Part shown: positions 11,311-21,738 of the stretch, in pieces
Numbering within the stretch: position 1 is the first letter of the stretch
How the letters are laid out: each line of letters opens with the position of its first letter
Source of the DNA: Sialis fuliginosa
Lineage: Eukaryota; Arthropoda; Insecta; Megaloptera; Sialidae
DNA: 64,000 bases
Reading direction: 5' to 3'
Assembly: GCA_961205875.1 (NCBI GenBank)
Contig: OY540816.1
Location: 4,908,701 to 4,972,700, forward strand
Position numbers and translations under genes: made by a program
Notes under the pieces: model-generated
What the model saw: only the letters and a program-made list of their open reading frames with translations
Database searches by the model: none
Told to the model about the DNA's origin: nothing

Positions 11311-12428
11311 CTGGCCAATAGGGTGGAGTGAAAAATTTTTTTTTTCAATCTTCGAAACGCTATATGCACAAAATGTGCATTTGTATATTCTTAAAACACC
11401 TTATGAAGGAATTTGTAATTGGATATCATTCTGAGGTTCCTAAATGATTTTCTTTATTAGAAAAAAACATAAATTTTTGGGCATTATATCTCGGTAACGG
11501 GGTAAGATATTTGAATGCGCAATAATTTAAATTAAAGAACAATCCAGCGTCTTTAAAATAATATGTAACTGTAATTTTTTTTTATAGTTAATCATTTCTT
11601 TTTTAAATGAAGTTTATTTTTTGGTTTATTTATAAAAATAATCTTATTTTGAGAGCATTTTTCAAACGATTAACTAGAATAAATGTTTCACTGTTATATA
11701 TCAAAAAATTCAACCCCTAATAGCGTAAGAGGTGGACGAGGGTGGGTTTTTGATATGTTATCTGCATAGTTGCTTTAGTTATACAGATGAATTTGGACAA
11801 AACAGTCTTCAATAAAAATAAAAAATCGACACTCAACCCCTAATGGCCGGGGTAGTCAGGGGGTGAGTTTATGCAATTTTTAGTTTCATTCATAGTGTTA
11901 GAGCGAAATTTTGTTGTGGATTGTTGTAAGGAGATTACTTCTATTTAGATTGTTATTTGTTTACACCGCGTGCTTATAAAATTAATTTGATTAAAATCGG
12001 ATAACTTTTGAAATATCTTGGTCGCCATATTAGATCCGCCATTTTAAATTTTAAAATTTTTATAAAAATTTTTGAATCAGCGTCCCAATAAAACCTTATA
12101 AATATAAAATGAATTTTATTTAAATCGGATAACTTTTGAAATATATTGGTCGCCATATTGAATCCGCCATTCTGAATTTTTATAAAAAATTTAAAATCAG
12201 TGTCCCAATAAAACCATATAAAATGAATTTTATTTAAGTCTGATAACTTTTGAAATATATTTGTCGCCATATTAGTTCCGCCATTTTGAATTTTTGAATT
12301 TTTATTAAAAATTTGAAATCAGCGTCCCAAAAAACCCTTATAAAATGAATTTTAATTAAATCGGATAACTTCTGGACTTTTGGCCATAGAACAGGGTCTC
12401 CTGGCCCATAGTGCACCCTACTGGCCAA
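11311..12428. mobile_element. Inverted-end element containing a minisatellite
   Basis: CTGGCCAATAGGGTGGAGTG at the left is mirrored by TAGTGCACCCTACTGGCCAA at the right. These resemble the CAGGCCTGGCCAA ends of some hAT elements, but no 8-bp duplication is seen, so the call is tentative. The right third is a tandem repeat (next entry). Confidence 0.45.
11985..12376. repeat. Minisatellite, about 3.3 units of 113-128 bp
   Basis: Units start at about 11995, 12123, 12236 and 12360 with AAATCGGATAACTTTTGAAA and contain GTCGCCATATT and CAGCGTCCCAATAAAACC. On the minus strand the units happen to read open, which explains the duplicated peptide MATNIFQKLSDLNKIHFI in the frame at 11974-12270; I regard that as chance, not a gene. 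Confidence 0.85.
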
Positions 12429-12459
12429 CTCAAATTGCACCGCGGGCGGCATTGATGAC

Positions 12460-13390
12460 CTAAAATTTTCACGATTTTATTCCGGTTCTGGTTCCAGTCG
12501 GAACTAGTAAATTCCGGCCGGATTTTCCGGAACTTTTAAATTTTATTACTGCTTTCTACTAAGAAATTCAGATAATATACGTTGTATTTGTTTAAAAAAT
12601 CAAACATAAATATAATAGTTATGATATAATAAAATTTTATTAGGAAACATTTTAATGGAAACAATCATTTCATAACACAAATGCCGTTTTTTAACATTTT
12701 GTGCAGCAAAAGTATGATTGTAATTATAACATTAATTGACCTTAAAAAAATAAGTTAATTTTTTTATAATGATATATTAACAAAAATGTCAGTAATAATA
12801 CAGGGTCATATCAGGAAAAACAAATTTGAACAGATCAGATTTTGAGAACCCATTGTGAAACAGTTATCAAATTTTGTAATCGGTTTAGTATCAAACACGA
12901 TTATAAAAAGAAAGATCGAGGGAAAATTTTGAAATCGTAGAATAATTTTTCTTTAAAAAATGATCACAAAGCTTTTCGTATTTTTGATAATAAACAACTC
13001 ATAACAAAGATACAACGCATTTTATTCATTATTGAATAAAAATCACAATTGCCATGGAAAACTAAAATATTTTTGTTAGTCGAGGCGTCATAAGCAAAGA
13101 CTACAACAATCACTCGAGTGCAATATTAAAAAGTCAAGTAAGCTTTGGAAAAAAGAATACTTGATGTTTAAAATTTTTATATTTATTAAAATTCGATGAT
13201 TATTTTGTTAATGCATAACAGCAATACTGGCTTTAGGGAGGGAGGTTGTGCGACTGTTTTGGGTTCCAGTTCAGAAAGGGCGGCGGACGGCCACATGGAG
13301 AAAAACGGATTTTTTTTAAGAAAAAAATTAAGAACAAAAAAAACTAGATATAACTCAATGGGCCCACTAGTCGGACTGGCCACATATATG
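12460..13390 (+). repeat. Family K repeat, copy 1
   Basis: About 900 bp matching 42190-43008 in reverse over nearly its entire length: a CCGG-rich start, a segment TCACAATTGCCATGGAAAAC, CACTCGAGTGCAATATTAAAAA, and an end CTCAATGGGCCCACTAGTCGG. A GGGTCATATCAGG phrase at about 12803 also begins the sequence at 41948. The short frame at 13196-13432 has no recognisable motif. Class unknown. Confidence 0.75.
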
Positions 13391-13735
13391 GCCAATGCCG
13401 ATGTCGTCACCGTCGACGGTACCGGTGTGTGAAAAAGCGACCTTATCGGCGCCCCTCCCTCCCACTGTTACGTAACTTTTCATATTAAATATAACAATGA
13501 AATTTCCGAAATTCAATTATTTTCTTATTGTTGCGTCTATATTTTGTTTGTTAAAAATTATCACATCATCTTTTTGTGCACACAAGAATCTTTTTATATT
13601 GTGTAAGTAGGTGATAGGTACTTACTGACACAATTATTTTTTTGTTATTTTTCAAAAATTTCGCGCGCGTGCCCCTTTGTAACCTCACGCCCTAGGCACG
13701 TGCCTAGTTTGCCTTATGGATAATCCGCCTCTGGA
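13391..13735 (-). mobile_element. Possible hAT element end
   Basis: On the minus strand it begins CAGAGGCGGATTATCC followed by AGGCACGTGCCTAGGGC, a phrase like the ends of a known type of animal hAT element. The opposite end and a duplication were not found. Confidence 0.35.
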
Positions 13736-13831
13736 CCTTATATTATATAATATTCTTTACGTTTACAAAAATATAAACAATATAAAGCTTAACAAATACA
13801 AATCCCCTAACCATAAAAATTGTAAGAGTTT

Positions 13832-13876
13832 AGACTTACACGTGTTTCAATAGCAATGCTATCATCATCAGAGTCT
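13832..13876 (-). ncRNA. Hammerhead-like ribozyme motif 1a
   Basis: Read on the minus strand: helix I strand AGACU, core CUGAUGA, helix II AUAGC-AUU-GCUAU set off by UG and U, core GAA, helix III ACAC/GUGU, cleavage base A in the triplet GUA, and helix I strand AGUCU pairing fully with AGACU. The order and core match the hammerhead ribozyme. The tiny helix III without a loop and the unpaired bases between core and helix II match the small hammerhead variants described in Penelope-like elements, which act as dimers. Predicted cut between 13837 and 13836. Activity is not shown. Confidence 0.55.
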
Positions 13877-13893
13877 TAAAGTCAGTGTCTTTA

Positions 13894-13938
13894 AGACTCT
13901 GATGATGATAGCATTGCTATTGAAACACGTTCAAGTCT
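13894..13938 (+). ncRNA. Hammerhead-like motif 1b, decayed
   Basis: The plus-strand mirror of motif 1a in the other arm of the palindrome. Helix I (AGACU/AGUCU), both core parts and helix II are kept, but helix III reads ACAC/GUUC with two changes, which breaks pairing at the cleavage site. Probably inactive. Confidence 0.45.
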
Positions 13939-14035
13939 AAACTCTTACAATTTTTATGGTTAGGGGATTTGTATTTGATAAGTCATAACCATAGTTTTTG
14001 TCGGTTGTTTGTTATAATATAAATTGTAAGAGTTT

Positions 14036-14080
14036 AGACTTACACGTGTTTCAATAGCAATGCTATCATCATCAGAGTCT
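14036..14080 (-). ncRNA. Hammerhead-like ribozyme motif 1c
   Basis: Exact copy of motif 1a in the second tandem unit. With 1a it forms a direct pair on the minus strand, spaced 204 nt, so a minus-strand transcript could in principle be cut twice to free a 204-nt RNA that is largely self-complementary. Confidence 0.55.
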
Positions 14081-14097
14081 TAAAGTCAGTGTCTTTA

Positions 14098-14142
14098 AGA
14101 CTCTGATGATGATAGCATTGCTATTGAAACACGTTCAAGTCT
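14098..14142 (+). ncRNA. Hammerhead-like motif 1d, decayed
   Basis: Exact copy of motif 1b in the second tandem unit, with the same damaged helix III. Confidence 0.45.
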
Positions 14143-14228
14143 AAACTCTTACAATTTTTATGGTTAGGGGATTTGTATTTGATAAGTCATAACCATAAGT
14201 TTTTGTCGGTTGTTTGTTATAATATAAA

Positions 14229-14689
14229 GCTTATTAATTTGAAAAAAAATTACAATTACAACAATTTTACATATTGATAAATAAATAAAGAAAATAAAAA
14301 TAAATCTCAAGAATGTAGCTCAACGTATTTATTGATTACCGCAAACTCTTCAACTGTCAGAGAAGGGAGAGAGAGGACAGTGGGAGCTCTTCAGCAACTG
14401 ACACTTGTGACGGTGCAACATTACAACCACGGTACGTAGGTGGTGGCTGTGTATGAACAGGTGCAAGGTTGGGGGGGGGGGGAGACTCACACGGCAACCG
14501 CGAACTGTAATCTGTCATCAACAGTTGATGCGGACGACATTTGTGTTACAACCATTATAAATATAGTATATAGCGACGTTAAAAATATATCAATAATAAA
14601 TAAGTTTATAATATATGTATGTATCTCCACAATTTCTTGAAAAATGACATAAGCAAAGTATGATTCACAGAATCATTGCCAGGTTAAAA
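14229..14689. other. Non-repeated stretch
   Basis: Moderate GC around 14340-14530, a G run at about 14470. The plus frame at 14440-14640 has no recognisable domain. Confidence 0.4.
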
Positions 14690-15672
14690 AACATTTGCCA
14701 TGTAAATGCACAGTGCTTCCTCGTGTTAAATTCACCAAAGGTAGTTAATTATAATTATTCAACAACTTAAATAAAAACCGATAGTGTTTAAATAAATTGC
14801 CTGGAATTGGTTAACCATTTAATTTTTATATAATTTTACTAAAAAATATTGGTTCGAAATTTTTCTTAAAACGCACTTGATTATGTTTTCGTATATTTTT
14901 AATGTCTTGACAATTTCAATCTAAATCTAAAAAGCAAAAGTCAAAATGAAATTTAAAACGTCAAAATGACATTTAAAACGCCATTTTTAAAAGTAAGAGG
15001 CAAGAGGACTCACATTAAAAAAGCATCCCAAAGGAAACTTAAAACTACTACGTCCACGCCGTTGTTTCTGGGTAATGCTAAAAGTAGTTTGAGCTATTAG
15101 GTGCAACTTTTTTTCAGATATTTGAGTTCGTTGATAAATCTTACAGCGCCCTCCACCAAGAGAAGAAAGCATTTTTAAGAAAAAATGTTCCTACTAAAGA
15201 TACTCATTTTTTCACGTAGAATACGAATATGCAATAAAAAAATATAGGTTTCCATTTAAAAAATCAAAGTTGACCTTGATTTGATCTTGAAAATGGTTTG
15301 AAGGTCAACCGCAAGGTCATTATTGTTTGGCTACCTTGAAACCAAGTAACTTTTGTTTGAAACGTTTTTCTCAATTTCGTTTACTTTTCGAGATATTTGA
15401 CTGCGTTGATTAAAATGACTCACCCTGTATATATTTTACAGCAAACGTTGTAGTAGATCTATATTATAGAAAATTTAATGCTCTACAAAAAAGATTCTGT
15501 AAAATTTTCACGTAAAATGTGTCGTTCTTGAGATATCTTGAAAAAATAAATATTTTAGGATGTCACCCCTCGCCCTTACACACGATTTTTAAAAAATGGG
15601 ACCGTCCTCAAGACAGACCCAACCATCCGACCAAGTTTCATTAATATCGGTTCAGTACTTCATGAGTTATGT
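14690..15672 (-). repeat. Family A copy 2, interrupted
   Basis: Minus-strand copy covering the family end (GCACAGTGCTTCCTCGTG at 14708) through the CACTGAACCGATATT block; its start is missing. About 14982-15427 does not belong to family A and ends in CACCCTGTATA, the end of the CAGGGTG/TATA class, so a partial element of that class seems to have inserted. Confidence 0.78.
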
Positions 15673-16080
15673 TCTATGGCTGTTAAGGCACGTATAACAA
15701 AAAGAATACTGAAATACATTTTTCATTATTTGTATTGTAGAATATTTATGTTAAGTTTCAAGTAAATCCGACCAAAAAAAAAACTTTACACCCCTTTTTA
15801 CCCCTTTAGGGGTTGAATTTCGAAAAATCCTTTCTATCAGATCATAATAACGTCAATACGTTTCGATTGGCACCCCAACGAAGTCAATAACTTTTTTTAT
15901 TTACGAGATTTCGTGAACGTAAAAAATAACACGCGCATACATACGTACATACACACATACACAGCATCTTTCTGAAAATAGTGTAAATATACTATAGTGA
16001 CCTTAAAACATACAATTATGTTGACATTTTTGATTTTGATTTTCGGACCGATTACAATAACTTCCAGTTGGGAAGTTAAA
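15673..16080. other. AT-rich stretch ending in a small hairpin
   Basis: Contains CATACATACGTACATACACA-type runs and closes with the hairpin AACTTCCAGTTGGGAAGTT at 16059-16077. No gene seen. Confidence 0.4.
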
Positions 16081-16670
16081 AAGTCATAAAATTCAATAAA
16101 AACCCAAAAAAAAACCCATAATCATATATCCCAACAACTCCACAACCCTATAACCTTAAACCCCCATAACCCTTAACCCTATAACCCTAAACTCTAAAAC
16201 TCCATAATCCATTGTTAAAAAGATAATTATGCAGTGAAAATCAATATGTTTGAAAAAGCTATGCTTTTTAACCCCTCAACCACGTACCCTTAAAACCCCA
16301 TAATCCTAAACCTCCTAATTTCCATAACTCCATCAATGGAGTTATGGGGTTTTTGAGGTTTAGGATTATCGGGTTTTAAGTTTATGGGGATGATGTGATA
16401 TATGATTTTGGAACAATAGAATTTTTTATTTATATTTTCATATCTAGGCATGTGGGGTGTCGAAATGTACATCTCAACTTACTAACTCATAATCTCAAAA
16501 ACCTCATAACCCTATAACCCTATAACTGATAACCCTATAATTGATGGAGTTATGGGGTTTTTGAGGTTATGAGATTTAGGATTATGGGGTTTTAAGGTTA
16601 TGGGGTTCTGGGGTTGATGGGACATATGATTATGGGGTTTTGTTTGGGTTCTTATTGCATTTTATGACTT
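16081..16670. repeat. Palindromic element built from CCCTATAACC words
   Basis: The ends AAGTCATAAAATTCAATAA and the reverse of CTTATTGCATTTTATGACTT pair. The left half is rich in CCCATAACCC / CCCTATAACC and the right half in the reverse, GGTTATGGGG, with internal perfect stems such as CCATAACTCCAT/ATGGAGTTATGG at 16321-16347. The words recall telomere repeats but are irregular and differ from the insect TTAGG repeat. Confidence 0.75.
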
Positions 16671-17440
16671 TTTTATTTTTTGAGGTTAGGAAAAAAATCT
16701 GACGTGATTGGGGTATTTGGACTCTGGATTCGATTTCATCATGCTCGATTACATATAGTATGGTGGGTCAGATCCCCGCAAACAAAAGTTGTTGTTTTTT
16801 GTGGAGCTGTAAATTATCTGTAAAATATGCGCCCTCGATGATTTTCAAATCTTATATTGTGACCAAAAGATTGTAACCCTGTTATATATGATTATAATTT
16901 ATTCCAGTTTAAATATATTTATAATTTAATTACAAATATAAAGACAAATAAATTTAAATAATTTCCTGGTAGACCACAGGTCATTGTCAGTTCTCAAATT
17001 ATTACATGCGGTTTGCCTTTGCTTCTGATCGTGTACTGAACAAGAGTATACGATACATATTGAAATGGACAATTCAGGTACAGAGAGATAATGTGATTAT
17101 CTTTTACCTCTAGACTCAAAGCCACCAGAACCGCAAACACATTCATCTATAACAAAACCAGATACCCACACACATAAACAGAAGCAGATATATATGTATG
17201 ATATAACGATAGAGTATACACCAACACTATGTATACAGGCTGTTAGAAAATCATATTTACACAAGAAAATTACAATTCCACAGTGGTAATGTTTAACATT
17301 TACATTAGGCGCCAGTTATTGTCAAAAATAATTATATAGCCTTGAAATGTGCAACAAAAAACATCTTTGAGAGAATCGGCAATGATTCATAAATATTTTT
17401 CCTTTTTTTACTGGTGCCCATGTTTTTCGAAATATTAATT
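16671..17440. other. Non-repeated AT-rich stretch
   Basis: No feature supported. 17090-17230 is somewhat less AT-rich. Confidence 0.4.
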
Positions 17441-18195
17441 AGATAGGTCTCCTAAAATGCAATAAAAAATGTTATATGACATTTTGATTTTAATCCTTCA
17501 ATCATGATATATTTGCATTCAAAGTCGTGATCAGAGCGTCCCCACACTTAATTTCTAAACTATCTATTCAAAAAACCTGAAAAAATTCGAGAATGTAGCT
17601 TTTAATTAGTACTTCCACTGAAAATTATAACGAACACTGTCAAAATTATTTTGGACCCCCCTCCCATAGACTGAAAAGTGAACTCACATTAGATAGGTCT
17701 CCTTAAATGCAACAAAAAATGTTAAATGATCTTTTGATTTTAATCCTTAAGTCACGATATATTTGCATTTAAATGTCGTTGTCAGAGCGTCCCCTCCCCC
17801 CTTACTCCTTAATTTCTAAACTATCTATTCAAAAAATCTGAAAAAAATTCAGAATAAAGCTTTTAATTAGTACTTCCACTGAAAATTATAACGAACACTG
17901 TCAAAATTATTTTGGACGCCTCCCATAGACTAAAAATTGTACTCAAATTTTTTTTCACTTACCCCATTGAGTGGGGTATCCTTAGATAGGTCTCCTAAAA
18001 TGCAACAAAAATGTTTTATGACCTTTTGATTTTAACCCTTCAGTCACGATATATTTGTTTTTCAATGTGGTTATCAGAACCTTCTCCCCTTCTACTTTCT
18101 AAACTATCGATACAAAAAATCTAAAAAAAAATCCAGAATGTAGTTTTTAGTTAGTACTTTCAATGAAAATTATAACGAACACTGTAACTAGAATA
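17441..18195. repeat. Satellite-like tandem repeat, family I copy 1
   Basis: Three units start with AGATAGGTCTCC at 17441, 17691 and 17984, so the periods are 250 and 293 bp. The second unit carries an extra CACTTACCCCATTGAGTGGG. Units share CACGATATATTTGCATT and ACTTCCACTGAAAATTATAACGAACACTG. A related two-unit block lies at 47440. Confidence 0.85.
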
Positions 18196-18293
18196 GTTTA
18201 TATATATTTTTTTAAATAACTCTTGTTTATAAATCATAATGACTACGGAAACCTATTATGTGCGTGCCCAACACACACTTGACTGTTTTATTT
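18196..18293. repeat. Family I flank
   Basis: The phrase CATAATGACTACGGAAACC and GTGCGTGCCCAACA is shared with 47900-47990, so it travels with family I. Confidence 0.6.
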
Positions 18294-19361
18294 AAAGAAA
18301 TGTTCATCGTAACGCAAAAACGATTGAGAAGCTCTGAATCAGATGAGTAAAATAATTTATGAACTCATTCTGTAATTTGCAGTTTAATTACTGTACAGCT
18401 GAATATATTTATTGGCAATTATAAACAGACGTCTAGCTCAAAGCATAGATATGCATACAATTTACCATACCTTATATGTATATAAAATGTATCAATATAT
18501 TTATGTGTTTATTTTATTTAATTGTATAACGTATGAAAATCTAAAACTGACACGGTGGATTCAATTTCAGTTCAGTTTTCATGATTTACATTTTACTTCC
18601 ATGTTCTGAAAGAAATGGAAGTATTGTAATACCAACGAAAAATTGTGTTCGAGATAATGACTGATTCTGAATGTACTAACTTCAAAACTTAAAGAAAAGT
18701 TAATTTCCGCATGGCGGCTGTGCGTGTGTCTGTGTGTCTGTGCGAATGTAGAATTTTTTTTCGTTCACGATAACTACTGTAAAAATGCACCGATATGAAT
18801 TATTTTTGGGGAAAATGTTTGTCTCAGTGAGTACTCCAGACCTATTGACTTTGGTGCTAATCGGATTAGGGGTTTTGGAAATATTCGAAATTTTGTAACT
18901 TTTTTCGTCTAAAAAGTGAACGTTGCGAGTATTATCTCACTAATTTTGATAAGACTTGGTACATTTGTAGTTCAATTGAACCTAAGGGACATTTATTATT
19001 TGCACGTGCCTAAACAGTCTTTGAAGGGGTGAAAAACTCCCTCAAAATTTTAAATACTAATTAATACGTCATTAATTTATGTTGCCTTGGAAACAAATGC
19101 AACTAAATTCAAATTCAATTCAAATTGTCAAATTAGTTGTTCTACGAATGTGTATTATGTTTTTGACATTAGGACATTAAATTATATTTATATACAAATG
19201 GCAATAACTGCTGTAACCGTCGTAAGTATAAGTATATGTTTTTTATGTATTACGAAATTTATATTCATAGTAGTAGGTTATATAAATGAAATATTTAAAA
19301 AAAATTATATAAAAAGATAGAAAAAACATGGAAGTCATGTATGGTTCTCCATACCGATATT
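18294..19361 (+). repeat. Family D repeat, copy 2
   Basis: Reverse partner of 8914-9820, with about 170 bp more near the end. It includes GGAAGTATTGTAATACCAAC, GTCTGTGTGTCTGTGCG and ends GAAGTCATGTATGGTTCTCC. No function is apparent for the frames at 18412 and 19087. Confidence 0.78.
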
Positions 19362-19903
19362 TTTATCAAGTAACATTTAAGTATGTGTATATAACACAAC
19401 TAAATATTCATGTTCATCATGAATTCAATCTATTTTTAATATCCGTTTTAGCAAAAATTTTAATCAACGTAAGTGACCAGTTGAAATGAAAAATCATGAA
19501 AAAGTAATTGTGAACCAGATAATAACCGGATCCTTATTGAATTGTTCAGTTACAGAGAAATCAAAGCGTTCGTGAATTATTAATTGAAATAAATATTTAT
19601 TGTTTAAAATCAATACCACAGAATTTGCTTGTTGAATTTGATCTTAGTATGATATTTAAAATGTGTTTTGAATTTTTTTTGTAAAGGTTTGGTACCAGTA
19701 CAATAAGAGATTTTATATATTTTGTATACACGTGTGCATTGTATAATAAAATTAATACATTTTTTTGAACATGCAAATTGAAAATCTCTTCAATGTTTAA
19801 AATGTTTTTTCGTTAAAAAGAAAATCTTTTTATAATATATTTTCATTATCAAACCTAATTATTTTAAGTAAATTCTAAATAAATCTTTAGTATAGTGCAA
19901 ATA
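19362..19903. other. AT-rich DNA, no feature seen
   Basis: No repeat match, frame or motif found. Confidence 0.4.
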
Positions 19904-19907
19904 TATA

Positions 19908-20564
19908 CAGGGTGTTTGGTTCGGCGATACGAATATTTTGAAGGAAGCTAGAATGACTCATTTGAGAGTGATTTAAGCAAATATACCTACGTACAAAGTG
20001 CAACAGTTTTTTAAATATCGGCCATTTTAGTAAATTTTTGAAAAACCCCAGATTTATACATGTTAATCGCAATAGTTCAAAGGTTAAAGAGCCTATATTT
20101 TTTAAACAGGATTTTTATATTACTTAAATATTTATGCTACACTATCAGATCAAAATAAAATTTATGAATAGCAAAAATAATAAAAAATGGCTGCAGTTTA
20201 ACTTTTAAAAAATAATAAAACTTTGATAAAATTATTTCTTTAAAAAATTATTTTATAAAATTTAGTACACTTACAGATATTAAGATGGTTTTAAAAACTG
20301 CTTTATTTTATACCCTTTCGAAAAAACTACCATAATAAATACATGAATTGGCTATTTTTGTTAAAAAAACTTACATTTATCTCCGAATAAGTAAGATTTT
20401 TACATTTTTACAGTGAGTCGATTGTAGTATGCTATTCTAAATAAGTCATTAAAAACGTGATACTTTTCAAATATTTTTTATACTCAATGGACAGGATCAT
20501 CCTTTGCACAGGAGTAAATGTTACCTTCCTTCAAAATATTCATATCACCGAACAAAACAACCTC
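19908..20564. mobile_element. Inverted-repeat element of the CAGGGTG/TATA class
   Basis: The left end TATACAGGGTGTTTGGTTCGG continues to ATACGAATATTTTGAAGGAAG; the right end mirrors it (CTTCCTTCAAAATATTCATAT, then ACCGAACAAAACAACC). TATA lies at both edges, consistent with a 4-bp target. The right terminal bases are decayed. No transposase; class not assigned. Confidence 0.65.
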
Positions 20565-20639
20565 TATAGTGCAATTTTGAAATTTGATAACCGGTTTATT
20601 ATTAATAAGTGTTATCGATTTCCTGTATCAAACAATAAT

Positions 20640-20826
20640 AATTTAGACCTGGGGTGTATAAAAACAACCCCCTTTCTCGCATAGGACCTGAGATATTTAC
20701 GATTGTGTATATCGAAAAAAAAAGGAAAAAATAAAAATTTTATATTTCATCCCCTGTCTTAAATTATTTGTGCTGCCAATATAAAAAACTAAACAACGCG
20801 GGCAAAGCCGCGGGCGGGTTTGCTAG
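20640..20826 (+). mobile_element. Helitron family C, 3' end fragment
   Basis: It ends with the hairpin CGCGG-GCAAAG-CCGCG at 20797-20812, then GGCGGGTTTG and CTAG at 20823-20826 followed by T. The segment CTCGCATAGGACCTGAGATATT matches the element at 43458. The 5' TC end is absent here. Confidence 0.72.
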
Positions 20827-20989
20827 TTTATGTATATAACATATATTTTTGGAATGAGTAAAAAGTGCAACATTAAATGTTTTAACTTTGTTGGTTATTT
20901 TCTATCTGAATAAATAGATTTGGCTAAAATTTAATTTAATTAGTTTTAAAATGATGTAAAATACCATTAACATTAAAATGATGTAATTA

Positions 20990-21523
20990 TAAACAAAAAA
21001 AATGTATGACTGTTTCATTTAATAGGGTAGGTAGCAAAATAGTCACTTTGGGGATTATTTAGATAAAATAACTAGAAAACTGTAAGACCCAGGTCTAAAC
21101 TTGATAAAGTGAATTTGTAGGTTACATTATGACACACCAAAATAATGATAAAAAATACCACATACTATAGGTACTTTTAGAGAAAAATGTCATTTTCATA
21201 AAAATTTTCAAAAAAATAAATATATTTTTTGACTTTGATGAGCAATAACTCTGAACTGGAAACACGGCTAGCAATAACGCTAATATTGAAAAATACGCTA
21301 GTTAATTACCTATGAAACTGACTCATTGTGGTTGCTCTAGTTACGTTACTTTGGAAGTTATAAGATAATCTTTGTTTGTAAGTACTAATCTAAAGGAAGT
21401 TTTTAAACTTCCTGTAGTTCAGAGGGTGTTGAAGATAGACCCCATCTACCATACAATTTTTTACTCACAATGAGCCAAGGAATCAGCTCTTAAAATATAT
21501 GTATCCCAAACCAGGCTACCCTG
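20990..21523 (-). repeat. Family L, copy 1 (CAGGGTG/TATA class)
   Basis: Reverse of 63229-63775. It begins on the minus strand CAGGGTAGCCTGGTTTGGG and includes ATGAGCCAAGGAATCAGCTC and ATAGGGTAGGTAGCAAAATAG. No coding sequence. Confidence 0.75.
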
Positions 21524-21738
21524 TATATATATTTTATAATTTCTGTAATACCTACCTAATATGAAATATCTAACAAATATTATCTAAGTTACATGTATAT
21601 TTTACTAATGTGTTGTAAAAAATGTAGGTTTTGCTTCCTCGCAATATCGAAGATACGGTCCCATTTCAAAATCATCAAAATCGTGTGAAAGGGAGAAGGA
21701 TGACATCCAAAAATATTTATTTTTTCAAGATATCTTAA

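Larger units (their letters stand above)
13793..13977. repeat. Near-perfect palindrome, first copy
   Basis: Two arms of about 89 bp flank a 7-base centre at 13882-13888. They differ at only a few bases, for example ACTTACACG in the left arm against the reverse of CGTTCAAGT in the right. Transcribed from either strand it would fold into a long hairpin. Each arm carries one hammerhead-like motif. Confidence 0.92.
13820..14228. repeat. Tandem duplication of a 204-bp palindromic unit
   Basis: The 204-bp unit at 13820-14023 is repeated directly at 14024-14228. The copies differ by one inserted A near 14193. Each unit holds the hairpin plus a tail CATAACCATAGTTTTTGTCGG. Such identity in otherwise decayed surroundings implies a recent duplication, copy correction, or an assembly error. 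Confidence 0.92.

Noticed and set aside
13196-13432. Overlapping frames on both strands in family K
   Set aside because: Not conserved in the second copy of K at 42190-43008, which has frame-breaking differences.
16100-16640. Interstitial telomere array
   Set aside because: The words are irregular (CCCATAACC, CCCTATAACC) and inverted about a centre; they do not match the insect TTAGG repeat.
17441-18195. CRISPR-like array
   Set aside because: Units are 250-293 bp and adjacent without unique spacers; the genome is eukaryotic.
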